This document shows positions 28,773 through 39,435 of a stretch of 64,000 bases of DNA, piece by piece. Origin of the DNA: Bacteroidota bacterium (GTDB lineage: Bacteria > Bacteroidota > Bacteroidia > Chitinophagales > Chitinophagaceae); contig JAKQKY010000393.1 of the NCBI GenBank assembly GCA_029560415.1, positions 1-64,000 of the forward strand, in the 5' to 3' direction. The notes under the pieces are model-generated. The model was not told the DNA's origin and ran no database searches. It worked only from the letters and a program-made list of their open reading frames with translations. The first letter of the stretch is position 1, and every line of letters begins with the position of its first letter. The position numbers were made by a program, and so were the translations under genes.

Positions 28773-29830
28773 ACAGCATCCTCCTCTTTTTTGGTCAATA
28801 AAGGCAGGATAATTGAACGTTCGGTGTCTGATTCTTCAATTAATACCATGCTGTCGTTTAACAACCGGTATTTATGGATCAGGTTATCGAGTCCCATTTC
28901 ATGATCAACCACTTCTGTCACAATCTTCAGTTGTATGTTATTGCTTACGATCAGTTCATGCTTTAAGCCTGAATGAATTTTAATTTCCAACGGACTTTTC
29001 TTACTGATGGTTTGCTGGTGAATGGCATTTTCAATGATCACCTGGAGGGTCAGGGGAGGAATGAATTTTGATCTGTCGGCTTCAATCACGTTGATCGATA
29101 CCCGCAAACCATCTCCGTACCGGGCTTTCAGCAGGTATATATAAGATTGCAGGAATTTTAATTCTGTTTCTACCGTCACCAGGTGGTCGTCATCATTGCG
29201 CAGCATGTACCGGTACACCTTGCTCATCTCATCCAGGAACTTTTCCGCTTCTTCTTCATTGTCGCTAATGAGACTTGAAAGTGAATTGAGGCTGTTGAAT
29301 AAAAAATGCGGGTTAACCTGGCTTTTTAAGCCCTGCAACTGGCTTTGACGGTACACGGCTTTCAATGCATCTGTTTCTCTTAAATTGGCCCGCCAGTTAT
29401 CAAACCTGGAAATTCCTTCATGAAGTATGGTGAGAAAAATATTCACAATACCCATGATGATGAAACTCCACACAAATCCCGTTTCGTAAAACCTATACCC
29501 AAAAAAATGGATCGCTTCATAACCCCTGTATAAGCCATAGAGGAAAAGGCCGGTGATCAACAGGAAAATGATGATCATGATCGACAGTCTTTGGGCTACC
29601 TGTTTTTCCAATGGCAACCTGCGTTTTAATGCTACGGCCACATACCCACAAAGAATAAAATCGATCGAAAATGCCACTGCCGTGATCAGTGTCCCCCAAA
29701 GAAAAACCTGCCAGCTTAAAAAATAAAGTTTACCAAACAGGATGCTGTTCAATAAAATGGCAACCGGGAAGATCACCATTAGCATCACATGATAATCCCT
29801 GCTTGAATATCGTGGCAGTGTCAGTCTCAT
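28769..29830 (-). CDS. LytS-type sensor histidine kinase, paralog B
   Basis: LKSQVNPHFLFNSLNSLSSLI; VIIENAIHQQ; 4-nt overlap with paralog A. Confidence 0.9.
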   Translation of the reverse strand: MRLTLPRYSSRDYHVMLMVIFPVAILLNSILFGKLYFLSWQVFLWGTLITAVAFSIDFILCGYVAVALKRRLPLEKQVAQRLSIMIIIFLLITGLFLYGLYRGYEAIHFFGYRFYETGFVWSFIIMGIVNIFLTILHEGISRFDNWRANLRETDALKAVYRQSQLQGLKSQVNPHFLFNSLNSLSSLISDNEEEAEKFLDEMSKVYRYMLRNDDDHLVTVETELKFLQSYIYLLKARYGDGLRVSINVIEADRSKFIPPLTLQVIIENAIHQQTISKKSPLEIKIHSGLKHELIVSNNIQLKIVTEVVDHEMGLDNLIHKYRLLNDSMVLIEESDTERSIILPLLTKKEEDAV

Positions 29831-29950
29831 ACCTTCTACAAAATACTAAGATTTAACATTCTAACCGCTACGTCTACCCATGGAACGTTTACCCGGGGGT
29901 ATGAATTGAGGAAATTGCTGTATGAATTGTACCGGTATCTATCAAGCAGG

Positions 29951-29988
29951 TTACCTGGACTGGTCTTCCATTTAACCAGTCCAGGTAA
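29951..29988. repeat. Perfect 14-bp inverted repeat (terminator-like hairpin without T-tract)
   Basis: TTACCTGGACTGGT...ACCAGTCCAGGTAA, 10-nt loop, between the cytochrome c stop and the kinase start. Confidence 0.7.
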
Positions 29989-29997
29989 TCCCAGACA

Positions 29998-30585
29998 TTA
30001 TTTCAGATCGGTGAAGGCCTTGATCGGAGGTTCTACATTTTTTACAGCTTTAGTAGACTTCAGGAATGTGTATATCGCCTTAACGTCGGTATCGGTATAA
30101 TGGCTGAAGTTCTGCCAGGGCATTGGTGGCATCAGGGTTCGGTTTCCATCCATGCCTTTCCATTTTCCTTCGCGGATGGCTTTGCTGAACTGTTCTTCTG
30201 TCCAGTTACCTATGCCGGTTTCATCACTGGTAAGGTTAGCCGCAAAGCTCGCACCCCATGGACCAGCCCAGCCTGTTAATTCGCCGTTGACCAACGCCCA
30301 GCCCGATTTAATGATATTGGTGTCTACAGAAGGGAAGGGTACATCGGAACGATAACCAGAAAGGCGTTTGTCCATATCCGGTTCAGGTCCCATTGGCCCC
30401 ATTTTTTTTGGTGTGTGGCAATCTTCGCAACCCGAAATGGTCACAAGGTATTCACCTCGTTTGATCAGGCTGTCTTTGCTGATGCTTCCGGATATTTCCG
30501 TTTTGGCCTGGCTGTTTTCGCAAGAGATCACTGCTGCGGCAACAGCAAGGATCATAGCAGAATGAATTAATACATTTTTTTTCAT
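29998..30585 (-). CDS. c-type cytochrome (lipoprotein signal, single CxxCH)
   Basis: MILAVAAAVISCENSQ lipobox; TISGCEDCHTPKKMGP; MPPMPWQNFSHYTDTDVKAIYTFLKS. Confidence 0.85.
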   Translation of the reverse strand: MKKNVLIHSAMILAVAAAVISCENSQAKTEISGSISKDSLIKRGEYLVTISGCEDCHTPKKMGPMGPEPDMDKRLSGYRSDVPFPSVDTNIIKSGWALVNGELTGWAGPWGASFAANLTSDETGIGNWTEEQFSKAIREGKWKGMDGNRTLMPPMPWQNFSHYTDTDVKAIYTFLKSTKAVKNVEPPIKAFTDLK

Positions 30586-30733
30586 GGTATAATTTTTATT
30601 AAATGATGTTTAAATTTTCAACAAGATAAATAGCTGCATTCCTGGCATCAACCAGAATTTGATCGAATTGATGAAATCCTTACATGGATTGATGTTATTG
30701 GAAAACCAGCTTTGGTTGATATGGTGCGTCGGC

Positions 30734-32083
30734 TTAATATTTTTCTTCAGATTGCTTCTGCGCTGCTTTTGCATCGCCGGTAATCGATTCCGATATCCTG
30801 GCTATTTGAACCATAAGGTCGTAGCTCCCGGAAATGGCAGTGGCCATTTTTGGTTCATCGTAAGTGCCATCAAACATTTGGCTTTCTTTTCCCTGGCCCC
30901 ATTTGAAATTTGATGCGAATTCATCTAATTCGCCTGTTGCAGCTTTTGAACCCGCAACGTAGTGTGCCCAGCTTATGGCCTGCATGGCGATCTCTGCCTT
31001 AGAAAGCTGGTAGTACATCATCATTGAAGTTTGGTGTAACGCCCTCATTTGTTGTGGATCTTTGTCATGACCAACTTCACCTAATTCTACCATTGGTATG
31101 CTTTTCACCGTTGCTTCTGCCCAGTTTTGGATATTGGTTTTCATGTTTTCGATCGCGTCTCTTGTCAACGAGATCATGCTGCTATAAACGGATGTAACTT
31201 CCTGCATCCGCTTGCCTGTTCGAAGTAAAAGTTCATCTACTTCGAAACTGGGTTTTTCCATCTTGCTATAATCCCTGTTGGCCACACCGGTAGCAGGTTT
31301 AATCGTCATATATTTTTTCATCTCTGCCTGTTTTTCAGACTCACTCATTTTCTTGAATTTTTCCTGGTAGGCTTTATCGTTCATCAGCTTGTACTGCATG
31401 TCACGCATACCTGCATCTCCGCCGGTTTGTGTAAGAAGGGAAGGATCCTGTTGTATATTTCTTTTCATCTTTTCAGCAGCCGCCTTTCGTTCAGCATCGG
31501 TCATATTCACCAATTGCTGTGTGCCACCCATTTGACGGACGACCGCACTTTTATCCGATGCTGCCATCGCTCTTTTTTCAAGACCCTGCTGGCCTTCTTT
31601 ATCATAAACCTGTTGATATAAATTGTGTTTATTTACCACGTCGCGTAGCTGGTTCTTGGCCCGCTCTACTTTATCATAGAATGGTTTGTACCGGGCATCA
31701 ACATCTGTATTTCCTGCAACGGGAAGTTCTGCTATTGGCGTAGGGATGCCTTGCATATGGGCAATCAGGTTCCAATCGCCCGCACTTCCATTGTTTTGTT
31801 TAGACCAGGTACGATAGCTCTTTTCCGACAATGCCGCCTGTTCGTTCATTGATTTTTTAGTTGAAGCCAGCTGGCCTTCGACCATTTTTTCTAAAAGGTT
31901 ATTTAATTTTTTAGACTGTTCAACAGAGGGATCAAGGGTCTTATTTGACTTAAGGGAACGGAAAACCGAATCTAGGCTTTTTTGGAAATTGTTATAAGTT
32001 GGTTTTTGTTGTGCAATGCCTGTTAAGGCAAACATTGCTGATACTAATACGGGAATTGTTTTTTTAATAAAATACTTTTTCAT
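30734..32083 (-). CDS. Hypothetical secreted coiled-coil-rich protein
   Basis: Signal peptide MKKYFIKKTIPVLVSAMFALTGIAQ; long helical charged regions. Confidence 0.6.
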   Translation of the reverse strand: MKKYFIKKTIPVLVSAMFALTGIAQQKPTYNNFQKSLDSVFRSLKSNKTLDPSVEQSKKLNNLLEKMVEGQLASTKKSMNEQAALSEKSYRTWSKQNNGSAGDWNLIAHMQGIPTPIAELPVAGNTDVDARYKPFYDKVERAKNQLRDVVNKHNLYQQVYDKEGQQGLEKRAMAASDKSAVVRQMGGTQQLVNMTDAERKAAAEKMKRNIQQDPSLLTQTGGDAGMRDMQYKLMNDKAYQEKFKKMSESEKQAEMKKYMTIKPATGVANRDYSKMEKPSFEVDELLLRTGKRMQEVTSVYSSMISLTRDAIENMKTNIQNWAEATVKSIPMVELGEVGHDKDPQQMRALHQTSMMMYYQLSKAEIAMQAISWAHYVAGSKAATGELDEFASNFKWGQGKESQMFDGTYDEPKMATAISGSYDLMVQIARISESITGDAKAAQKQSEEKY

Positions 32084-32120
32084 GTCAGTTATTATTTAAT
32101 CGTCATTATTTTGTACTGGT

Positions 32121-33404
32121 TTATTTTTTGATGAATTCTACACGGCGGTTGGAAGCCTTTCCTTCTTTTGTTTTGTTATCGGCCACGGGTTTCGTTTCTC
32201 CTTTACCGTCAGTGTCGAGTCTTTCGGCAGAAATGCCGAAATCGTTTACCAGAGCATCTTTTACGGCCGCAGCTCTTTTTTGCGAAAGCAAAAGATTCTC
32301 AGCATCCTGTCCGTCAGAGTCGGTATGCCCGATGATGGTCACATTGATGCCTGCACTTTTTTTGAGTACATCGGCGATCTCCTTCAATACACCACCTGAT
32401 TCTGGTTTGATGTTCGCAGAATTTATGTCGAACAGGATAGCCGTGGTACTGAACTTTCCTTCTTCTTCCAATCGATGCCTCGTGTCTGCCTTACCGGTAG
32501 CAGTCTTGATATTGCCGAGGTACATGGCATACTGGTTATCTTTATAATTTGTATTTCCTACCTGGAACAGCAGCTGGTTCATGGTTTGGTTGATCGGAAC
32601 GGCTTTCGGAATGTCGAATGCCTTGGTTTCATTGATCCACATCCTGAACCTTTCCTTTTGAACCTGGATGGCCACGTGCATGGGTTTGTGGTAATGATTT
32701 TCCAGTTCTTCAAAAACCTTTACGTCGCTGCTGAAATAGGCATTGTTGGTTAGGTAGGATTCTATTTTGATCTTACTGTTTTTGTATTCAGCGGGGTAGA
32801 TGGTGGCTAGTACGGCAGCATTCTTTTTATAGTTTTTAAGGAATTCATTACTGCCATTGGGTTCGCTATTGCTTGCAAATACGCCGGCCGTAAACGTCGG
32901 GTACATCCAACCGTTATTTTTCAACTGCATGACCACGTCAAATTCAAGGGTAAAATTCTCCGGCAGTTTCTGCTGGTTTCCGGAAAGATAGATGAAGGGT
33001 GCGTGTACCCTGAGCCATTTACCGGGTATCGATTCCAACGTTACTACTTCACCACTGCCACTGGTATTCCATCCTGCGGGTAATTCAGCAGTGGCTTCCA
33101 TGGCAAAATCATCATAATAGAGGATTTGCTCGCCGGGAATGAAATCATATTTAGAAAAACTCTTTACCACTGGTTGATCTGCGGAGGGGGTAGAAGTGCT
33201 TTCATTGCTGTTCGTTTCAACGTTTGTTTTAGCTGTTGGTTTACCTTCTGCCTTATCAAGTGCTTTGTCGATGGCTTTATCAGTTTTAACATCGGCTCGA
33301 TGAGTGATTTTGCTTTTTACTTTATTCACAAGGCCGCCTAGCTGTGCCATACTGGTTAATGAAATGAATGCCATTAAGAAAAGAAGGATCGGTTTTTGTT
33401 TCAT
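32121..33404 (-). CDS. OmpA-family protein
   Basis: C-terminal ILFDINSANIKPESGGVLKEIADVLKKSAGINVTIIGHTDSDGQDAENLLLSQKRAAAVKDALV...GKASNRRVEFIKK. Confidence 0.9.
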   Translation of the reverse strand: MKQKPILLFLMAFISLTSMAQLGGLVNKVKSKITHRADVKTDKAIDKALDKAEGKPTAKTNVETNSNESTSTPSADQPVVKSFSKYDFIPGEQILYYDDFAMEATAELPAGWNTSGSGEVVTLESIPGKWLRVHAPFIYLSGNQQKLPENFTLEFDVVMQLKNNGWMYPTFTAGVFASNSEPNGSNEFLKNYKKNAAVLATIYPAEYKNSKIKIESYLTNNAYFSSDVKVFEELENHYHKPMHVAIQVQKERFRMWINETKAFDIPKAVPINQTMNQLLFQVGNTNYKDNQYAMYLGNIKTATGKADTRHRLEEEGKFSTTAILFDINSANIKPESGGVLKEIADVLKKSAGINVTIIGHTDSDGQDAENLLLSQKRAAAVKDALVNDFGISAERLDTDGKGETKPVADNKTKEGKASNRRVEFIKK

Positions 33405-33613
33405 GATCTTTATATTTTGATCACAAACATACCCGGCCTGTTATGTTAACGAAAAGCAGAACGATATGAATTGATGAATTGACCGAATGAATTGATGTTG
33501 AATGTCAATGGTTCAACATTGTTATAACATATTTGCCTGACAGCGCTGTAATGCCCTGATATCAATCAATACAGCTTATGCATATAATCATGTAAACCTT
33601 TTATTATTCAAGG

Positions 33614-33621
33614 TATATTTG
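33614..33621 (+). promoter_or_regulatory. Candidate Bacteroidota -7 box TATATTTG
   Basis: TAnnTTTG match 16 nt before the first USP start. Confidence 0.35.
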
Positions 33622-33637
33622 AGTAAAATAAGGCGTT

Positions 33638-34459
33638 ATGAAAAAAATTATCATTGCGTTTGATGGACAACACTATTCAACATCAACAATGGAATTCGTG
33701 CTGTCTCTTAACCAAATGGAACGGGTTGCACTAACGGCTGTTTTCCTGAGTCCTGTTGATTATACCGCCATCTGGTCGTTCCCGATATTGCCGGGAGGTT
33801 CTGATATACTTTCTGCCACCGGCGATAATAAGTCAGAGAATGTGGTGTCGAATAATATGAAACGATTTGAAGAAACATGCCAGCTGCATCAAATTCCTTA
33901 TCGAATTCACAATGATATCAATGGAATGGTTTTTTCTTCGTTGAAAAAGGAAAGTCGTTTCGCCGACCTGCTCCTGGTGAGCAACCAGCTTTTCTATGAA
34001 CAAATTGGCAGGCAACCCAACGATTACCTGCAAAATATTCTACAGATCGTGGAATGCCCGGTATTGCTCATTCCCGAGAAGGGATTATTTCCCGAACGAA
34101 TTGTATTTGCGTATGATGGCAGCGAATCTTCCATTTATGCGGTAAAACAGTTTTATTATCTTTTTCCTTCCATGTGTCGATTACCTACTACATTGATGTA
34201 TGCCAAAGCAGGCAAGGATGAGATACCCGACCAGGTGAATGCAGAAGAATTATTACTGCGTCATTTTTCCGACCTGTCGATCGAATTACTGGATGATGAT
34301 AATCCCGCACACTTAGTAGAATGGATGCGTCAGCAACCATCAGCATTGTTGATCACAGGCGCTTATGGCCGATCGGGCATTTCGCAGTTATTCAGGAAAA
34401 GTTTTGCGAAAGAGATCGTTAAAGAACATTTCGTTCCTGTATTCATTGCTCATAAATAA
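33638..34459 (+). CDS. Universal stress protein, two-domain
   Basis: MKKIIIAFDGQHYSTSTMEFVLSLN; second domain RIVFAYDGSESSIYAVKQFYYLF; ITGAYGRSGISQLFRKS. Confidence 0.85.
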   Translation: MKKIIIAFDGQHYSTSTMEFVLSLNQMERVALTAVFLSPVDYTAIWSFPILPGGSDILSATGDNKSENVVSNNMKRFEETCQLHQIPYRIHNDINGMVFSSLKKESRFADLLLVSNQLFYEQIGRQPNDYLQNILQIVECPVLLIPEKGLFPERIVFAYDGSESSIYAVKQFYYLFPSMCRLPTTLMYAKAGKDEIPDQVNAEELLLRHFSDLSIELLDDDNPAHLVEWMRQQPSALLITGAYGRSGISQLFRKSFAKEIVKEHFVPVFIAHK

Positions 34460-34487
34460 TTGTTTTCGTCACTCTTAATTACCTGTC

Positions 34488-35327
34488 ATGAAAAATATTG
34501 TTTGGCTTATTAACCCGTTAACTTTTACTGAAAAGGAATTTGAATTTCCAACTTATATCTGCGAACAGATGAACGGGTTACTGAAAGTGCTGTTCCTGGA
34601 GAACGACAGTCTTGAATATATACCCTTTATTTCCAACGACCCGGTTTTTCCTACGGTTGAATATGGTATGGATACCAAGGAAATCAATGATAAGAATCAA
34701 AATCTGGCTGAAGAAAACAAAGCCCTGTTTTTCGATATAGTTAAAAAAAGAAACATAGCGCTAACGGTTCATAATGAAAATGGAACCCTGATGGAGCAGG
34801 TGGTTGAAGAAAGCCGGTTCGCCGATATGATATTGGTAAAAGCCTCTATGTCGGTTTCGTATGAAGATGACCGTTACCCCAGCAGTTTTGTGAAACAGGT
34901 ATTGACCAAAACGGAATGCCCGGTACTTATCATGCCCGAGGACAGCCAAACGATTAATGAAATATATTTTACTTACAATGGCGGACATTCATCTGTATTT
35001 GCGATTAAGCATTTCAGTTACTTGTTCCCCTCCTTTAAATACCTGCCTGTAACAGTATTGTATGTGAGTGAAGAAGAAAATAAAAAGGAATCAAAACATA
35101 TCAACGATATCCGGGAATTTCTGTATGCACAGTATAAGCATGTTACCGTAAAGGTTTTACAAGGTACTGCCGAAGCTGAACTTTTTAGTGAATTGGCCCT
35201 GAAGAAAAATATAATTGTCACGTTTGGCGCATTCGGCCGAAGCAGTCTTTCACGATTTTTCCGCAAAAGCAGCGCCAACAGCATATTGGAAACCATCGAT
35301 ATTCCGGCATTCATCACACATCCATAA
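34488..35327 (+). CDS. Universal stress protein, two-domain
   Basis: Paralog of the preceding ORF: EIYFTYNGGHSSVFAIKHFSYLFPSFKYLPVTVLYV; TFGAFGRSSLSRFFRKSSAN. Confidence 0.82.
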   Translation: MKNIVWLINPLTFTEKEFEFPTYICEQMNGLLKVLFLENDSLEYIPFISNDPVFPTVEYGMDTKEINDKNQNLAEENKALFFDIVKKRNIALTVHNENGTLMEQVVEESRFADMILVKASMSVSYEDDRYPSSFVKQVLTKTECPVLIMPEDSQTINEIYFTYNGGHSSVFAIKHFSYLFPSFKYLPVTVLYVSEEENKKESKHINDIREFLYAQYKHVTVKVLQGTAEAELFSELALKKNIIVTFGAFGRSSLSRFFRKSSANSILETIDIPAFITHP

Positions 35328-35336
35328 ATCAATCAT

Positions 35337-36179
35337 ATGATAAAGATCGTAGCGGTATTCGACGGGTTAAAATTTTCAGCTGCAACCCTTGACTATGCCA
35401 TTCATCTCTGTAACAAGCAATCAACCCACCTGGTGGCGGTTTTCCTTGATGATTTTACTTATCATAGTTACCGGGTATATCCCGACCTCATGAAAGATCC
35501 TCAGCCTGCCGAGAAGCAGGCCGAACTTGAAAAGAAAGACTCCGATACCCGGAAAGCTTCAAGGGAAAGATTTGAAAAAGCCTGCCATGAGCATGGCATT
35601 TCATATACCATTCATATTGATAAAAGCATTGCCTACCAGGAACTCATACACGAGACCATTTATGCCGACCTCGTTATCATTTGTTTCCAGGAAACATTTA
35701 CCAGGTATGACCCCGGGAGCCATCCTTCCGCATTTATACGCGACCTGATGGTACATACACAATGCCCGTTGTTATTGGTACCACCTGTGTTTCATCCTGT
35801 TGATCGCACCTGTTTTTTATTCAACGGCCAGCCTTCATCTGTATATGCATTGAAGCAATACAATTACCTCCTGGGCGCCGTCCATGCATTACCGGTAGAA
35901 GTGATCACGGTAAAAGATGATGATGCATCGAATCATTTGCCGGATAATCATTTGTTGAGAGAGTTATTGAAACGACATTACAAACAGGTTGATTATACCA
36001 TGCTTAAAGGAATGATTGCTGAAGTAGAAATTGTTGATCACCTGCGATCACGTACTGATCATCCATTGATTGTGTTGGGAGCTTATCAACGGGGAATGGT
36101 ATCACGTTGGTTCAGGCCAAGTATGGCGGATGAATTGATCAAAGAATTGAGCATCCCGATTTTTGTTGCACATACTTAA
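35337..36179 (+). CDS. Universal stress protein, two-domain
   Basis: MIKIVAVFDGLKFSAATLDYAIHLC; VLGAYQRGMVSRWFRPSMADELI. Confidence 0.83.
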   Translation: MIKIVAVFDGLKFSAATLDYAIHLCNKQSTHLVAVFLDDFTYHSYRVYPDLMKDPQPAEKQAELEKKDSDTRKASRERFEKACHEHGISYTIHIDKSIAYQELIHETIYADLVIICFQETFTRYDPGSHPSAFIRDLMVHTQCPLLLVPPVFHPVDRTCFLFNGQPSSVYALKQYNYLLGAVHALPVEVITVKDDDASNHLPDNHLLRELLKRHYKQVDYTMLKGMIAEVEIVDHLRSRTDHPLIVLGAYQRGMVSRWFRPSMADELIKELSIPIFVAHT

Positions 36180-36188
36180 ATTACCATA

Positions 36189-36686
36189 ATGACCGAAGAA
36201 AATATGCAGGTTGCCCGGCTTGCTTCTACGGCGGTATCTATAGTCTTACTGGCATTGTCTTTTGCCCGGCCAATGCTGGCAAGGATTTTATTCAGCATCC
36301 TTTTTTGCTGGGCAGCTTTTACCAATGCTTATACAGCAATTGATCATCCCAAAGTATACCTGGAGTATGCCAGCTTAACCCCGGTTGATGTTTACCGGGA
36401 ATTCATAGTCGGATATTTCAGTCAGCATATCCGGCTTTTTGTATTGCCGATCGCATTTGCACAATGCTTCGTTGCTATTTTTATATTGTACACAGGAGCG
36501 CTTATGAAACTGGCCATGATCGGGGCGATCACCTTCCTCTTGGCCATTGCACCACTTGGAATCGGTTCAGGATTTCCAAGTTCCGTTATCATGGCAGCGG
36601 CGGTTTTTATTCTTTTGCAAAAAGAAAAGGCCCATCAGAATATCCTGCTGGTATGGAAGCAAAAATTTACATCTAAACGTAGCTGA
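36189..36686 (+). CDS. Hypothetical membrane protein
   Basis: 165 aa, four hydrophobic segments; same strand, 9-nt gap after the third USP. Confidence 0.6.
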   Translation: MTEENMQVARLASTAVSIVLLALSFARPMLARILFSILFCWAAFTNAYTAIDHPKVYLEYASLTPVDVYREFIVGYFSQHIRLFVLPIAFAQCFVAIFILYTGALMKLAMIGAITFLLAIAPLGIGSGFPSSVIMAAAVFILLQKEKAHQNILLVWKQKFTSKRS

Positions 36687-36687
36687 T

Positions 36688-37788
36688 ATGATCCGTATAT
36701 TATTTGCAATATTGCTTTTCCTGCATGGATTCATACATGCAATGGGCTTTGCCATAGCATTCGGATATTTACACAACGCTGCTTTTACCAAGACAGTTTC
36801 TAAGTTTTCGGGAATAGCCTGGTTATTGGTTCTTGTGTTGTTTATCATTGCGGCCATCGCTTTTATTACAAGGAAAGACTACTGGCCGGTTATAGCGTTG
36901 ATAGCTGTCGTGATTTCCCAGGTGCTTATATTTATGGTTTGGAAAGATGCAAAGTTTGGTACCATTGCCAATCTTATAATTTGCTTCGTTGCCATCATTG
37001 GATGGGCAAATATCCGGCTGGATCAGAAAGTGCGGCAGCAAGTAAAAATAATGTTGCCAGTAACACTTCCTAAACCGAAGCTCATCGATCTACAAATGAT
37101 TGCCGGGTTGCCTTTGCCCGTTCAAAAATGGTTACAGGTTTCCGGGGTAGTGGGCACCAACACGGCTCATACCATACGATTGAAGCAGTTAGGTCGCATG
37201 TGTACCAAACCCGGGGGCAAGTGGATGGATTTTTCCGCCGATCAATATGTGAATACAGAACAAGCAAGTTTTATCTGGCATGCAAAAGTAGATATGATGC
37301 GATTGTTGTTCCTGCAGGGCGTAGACCAGTTTCATAACGGTCAGGGTGACATGCAAATAAAAATGCTGGGTATAAAATCATTCGCCCATGCAACCGGCAC
37401 TGAGACTTTGAACCAGGGAACACTGGTGAGATACCTCAGTGAGATGTGTTGGTACCCATCAGCCGTATTGCTCGACAATATCAAGTGGGAACCATCGGGC
37501 CCATCATCTGCGAAAGCAAGGATTGAAGTAGGTGGAACCAAGGCTACTGGTGAGTTTTACTTTGATGACAGCGGTATGATACGCTCTTTTGAAGCCATGC
37601 GTTATGGGGAATTTGACGGAAAATCTTCCATGGAAAAATGGCAGATCAATATGAACCATACGGCCGTATTTCATGGGATCCGCATACCTGATCAATGTAC
37701 CGTTACATGGAAATTAGCTGCAGGGGATTTTACCTGGCTGGAGCTTCAGGTTATTGATATTGATTATAATAGCGTGGAGCAATTTTGA
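36688..37788 (+). CDS. DUF6544-like protein with N-terminal TM region
   Basis: MIRILFAILLFLHGFIHAMGFAIAFG; LPVQKWLQVSGVVGTNTAHTIRLKQLGRM; internal start used because 36547 overlaps the upstream gene. Confidence 0.65.
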   Translation: MIRILFAILLFLHGFIHAMGFAIAFGYLHNAAFTKTVSKFSGIAWLLVLVLFIIAAIAFITRKDYWPVIALIAVVISQVLIFMVWKDAKFGTIANLIICFVAIIGWANIRLDQKVRQQVKIMLPVTLPKPKLIDLQMIAGLPLPVQKWLQVSGVVGTNTAHTIRLKQLGRMCTKPGGKWMDFSADQYVNTEQASFIWHAKVDMMRLLFLQGVDQFHNGQGDMQIKMLGIKSFAHATGTETLNQGTLVRYLSEMCWYPSAVLLDNIKWEPSGPSSAKARIEVGGTKATGEFYFDDSGMIRSFEAMRYGEFDGKSSMEKWQINMNHTAVFHGIRIPDQCTVTWKLAAGDFTWLELQVIDIDYNSVEQF

Positions 37789-37869
37789 CAGTTTGTTGAA
37801 TATGCGAATGAGTGAATCGCATTGCCTACTTTTACATGAGCAGATTAAAATAGATAACCTTTTACAAAT

Positions 37870-38880
37870 TTGGATTCACTCACACATATCGCATTGGGTG
37901 CCTGCATGGGAGAAGCTTTTGCTGGTAAAAAAGTAGGGAAGAAGGCCATGCTATGGGGAATCCTGGCACAAAGTATACCTGATATTGATTTTGTTACTGC
38001 CTTCTGGATGAATACCCCAGGCAATCTACTCGCTCACCGCGGCTTTACTCATTCGATTTTGTTCATGTTGATCATGGCAGTATTCCTGGCATTGATCGCA
38101 GAAAAATGGCACAGACCTCATAATATTTCCTTTAGAAGATGGTTGTTCTTTTTTGCAGCAGTGATCTCCGGGCATATTTTTATTGATGCATTCAATAATT
38201 ACGGAGTTGGTTGGTTTGAACCGTTCAGTCACATGCGCATTTCGTTCAATTCGATATATGTCGCCGATCCTTTCTTTTCTATCTGGTCGGCCATCGCCTG
38301 TATAGCCCTGTTGGTACTGGGTCGCAGGAGCCATAGCAGGAAAACCTGGTGGCGCTTCGGGTTGATCATGAGTGCTCTCTACCTTGGTTACTGTTCGGTT
38401 AATAAATGGAAAATAGATTCGGATGTAAACCGTATACTACACAAACAGGCGATTGTGCATTCCCGTTATTTTACCACCCCGGCACCTTTGCAAAACTGGC
38501 TTTGGTTTGTAGTTGCGGGTAACGATGAGGGTTATTATGTCGGTTTCCGGTCGTTGTTTGATAGTCAAAAGAAAATCGACTTTCAATATTTCCCCAGGAA
38601 TGATTCATTGCTCAAGCCAATGTCGGGCAACGAAGACCTGCTCAAACTCATTCGTTTTTCCAAACAGTTCTACACAGTAGAGAAATATGGAGATTCCCTG
38701 GTGTTCAACGACCTGCGCTTTGGACAAATCATCGGCTGGAAGGACCCAACGGAAAAATTTGCGTTTCATTATTTCCTCGATTATCCAAACGATAATAAGC
38801 TGGTCGTACAAAGAGGGCGATTTGCCAGGTGGGACTGGCAGGTGGCCAAATCCCTCATGAAAAGAGCCGCCGGAAACTAA
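37870..38880 (+). CDS. Membrane-bound metal-dependent hydrolase, YdjM/DUF457-like
   Basis: MDSLTHIALGACMGEAFAGKKVGKKAMLWGILAQSIPDIDF...LAHRGFTHSILF; TTG start. Confidence 0.85.
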   Translation: MDSLTHIALGACMGEAFAGKKVGKKAMLWGILAQSIPDIDFVTAFWMNTPGNLLAHRGFTHSILFMLIMAVFLALIAEKWHRPHNISFRRWLFFFAAVISGHIFIDAFNNYGVGWFEPFSHMRISFNSIYVADPFFSIWSAIACIALLVLGRRSHSRKTWWRFGLIMSALYLGYCSVNKWKIDSDVNRILHKQAIVHSRYFTTPAPLQNWLWFVVAGNDEGYYVGFRSLFDSQKKIDFQYFPRNDSLLKPMSGNEDLLKLIRFSKQFYTVEKYGDSLVFNDLRFGQIIGWKDPTEKFAFHYFLDYPNDNKLVVQRGRFARWDWQVAKSLMKRAAGN

Positions 38881-38886
38881 CCTTAG

Positions 38887-39435
38887 TTAGTGCGGAAGCT
38901 TTTCCCTGGTAAGTCCGTATACCCATGTACCCGCAATGGCACTGAATAGTGTAACGATCGTAACCGTTACCCCCGTTCCGATCTGCGCATATAACGGTCC
39001 CGGGCAAGCGCCCGTAAGGGCCCAGCCCAATCCAAATAACAATCCTCCCCATACCTGGCCAATGCTGAATGATTTTTTTGGGAATTCTATCGGCTCACCA
39101 TAGATCGTACGGATCTTATATTTTTTAATGATGTATATACTTAAGGCTCCAACCGCAATGGCCGATCCTATAACGCCATACATGTGAAAGTTTTGCAGCC
39201 TGAACATCTCCTGTATACGAAACCAGGAGATCACCTCCGATTTTACCAACACAATTCCGAAAAGCATCCCGGTTATGAGATATTTAAAGTTATACCACCA
39301 GGGATGTTTCAATTCCGATTCATTTACACACACAGCGTCAAGTGATCTTACTTCAAAATCGTTGTTGCCTGCTAAAAATGCATGATGTTCATGCTCGGTT
39401 GAAGACTTCTGTTTTCCAGGTTTGCCAGGCTTCAT
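38887..39435 (-). CDS. YeeE/YedE-type sulfur transporter half
   Basis: [21 protein letters not shown] motif, TM-rich. Confidence 0.82.
   Translation of the reverse strand: MKPGKPGKQKSSTEHEHHAFLAGNNDFEVRSLDAVCVNESELKHPWWYNFKYLITGMLFGIVLVKSEVISWFRIQEMFRLQNFHMYGVIGSAIAVGALSIYIIKKYKIRTIYGEPIEFPKKSFSIGQVWGGLLFGLGWALTGACPGPLYAQIGTGVTVTIVTLFSAIAGTWVYGLTREKLPH

Noticed and set aside
33480-33560. FNR-box-like TTGATGTTGAATGTCAA upstream of the USP cluster
   Set aside because: Spacing and half-sites do not fit TTGAT-N4-ATCAA; too weak to call a regulatory site.
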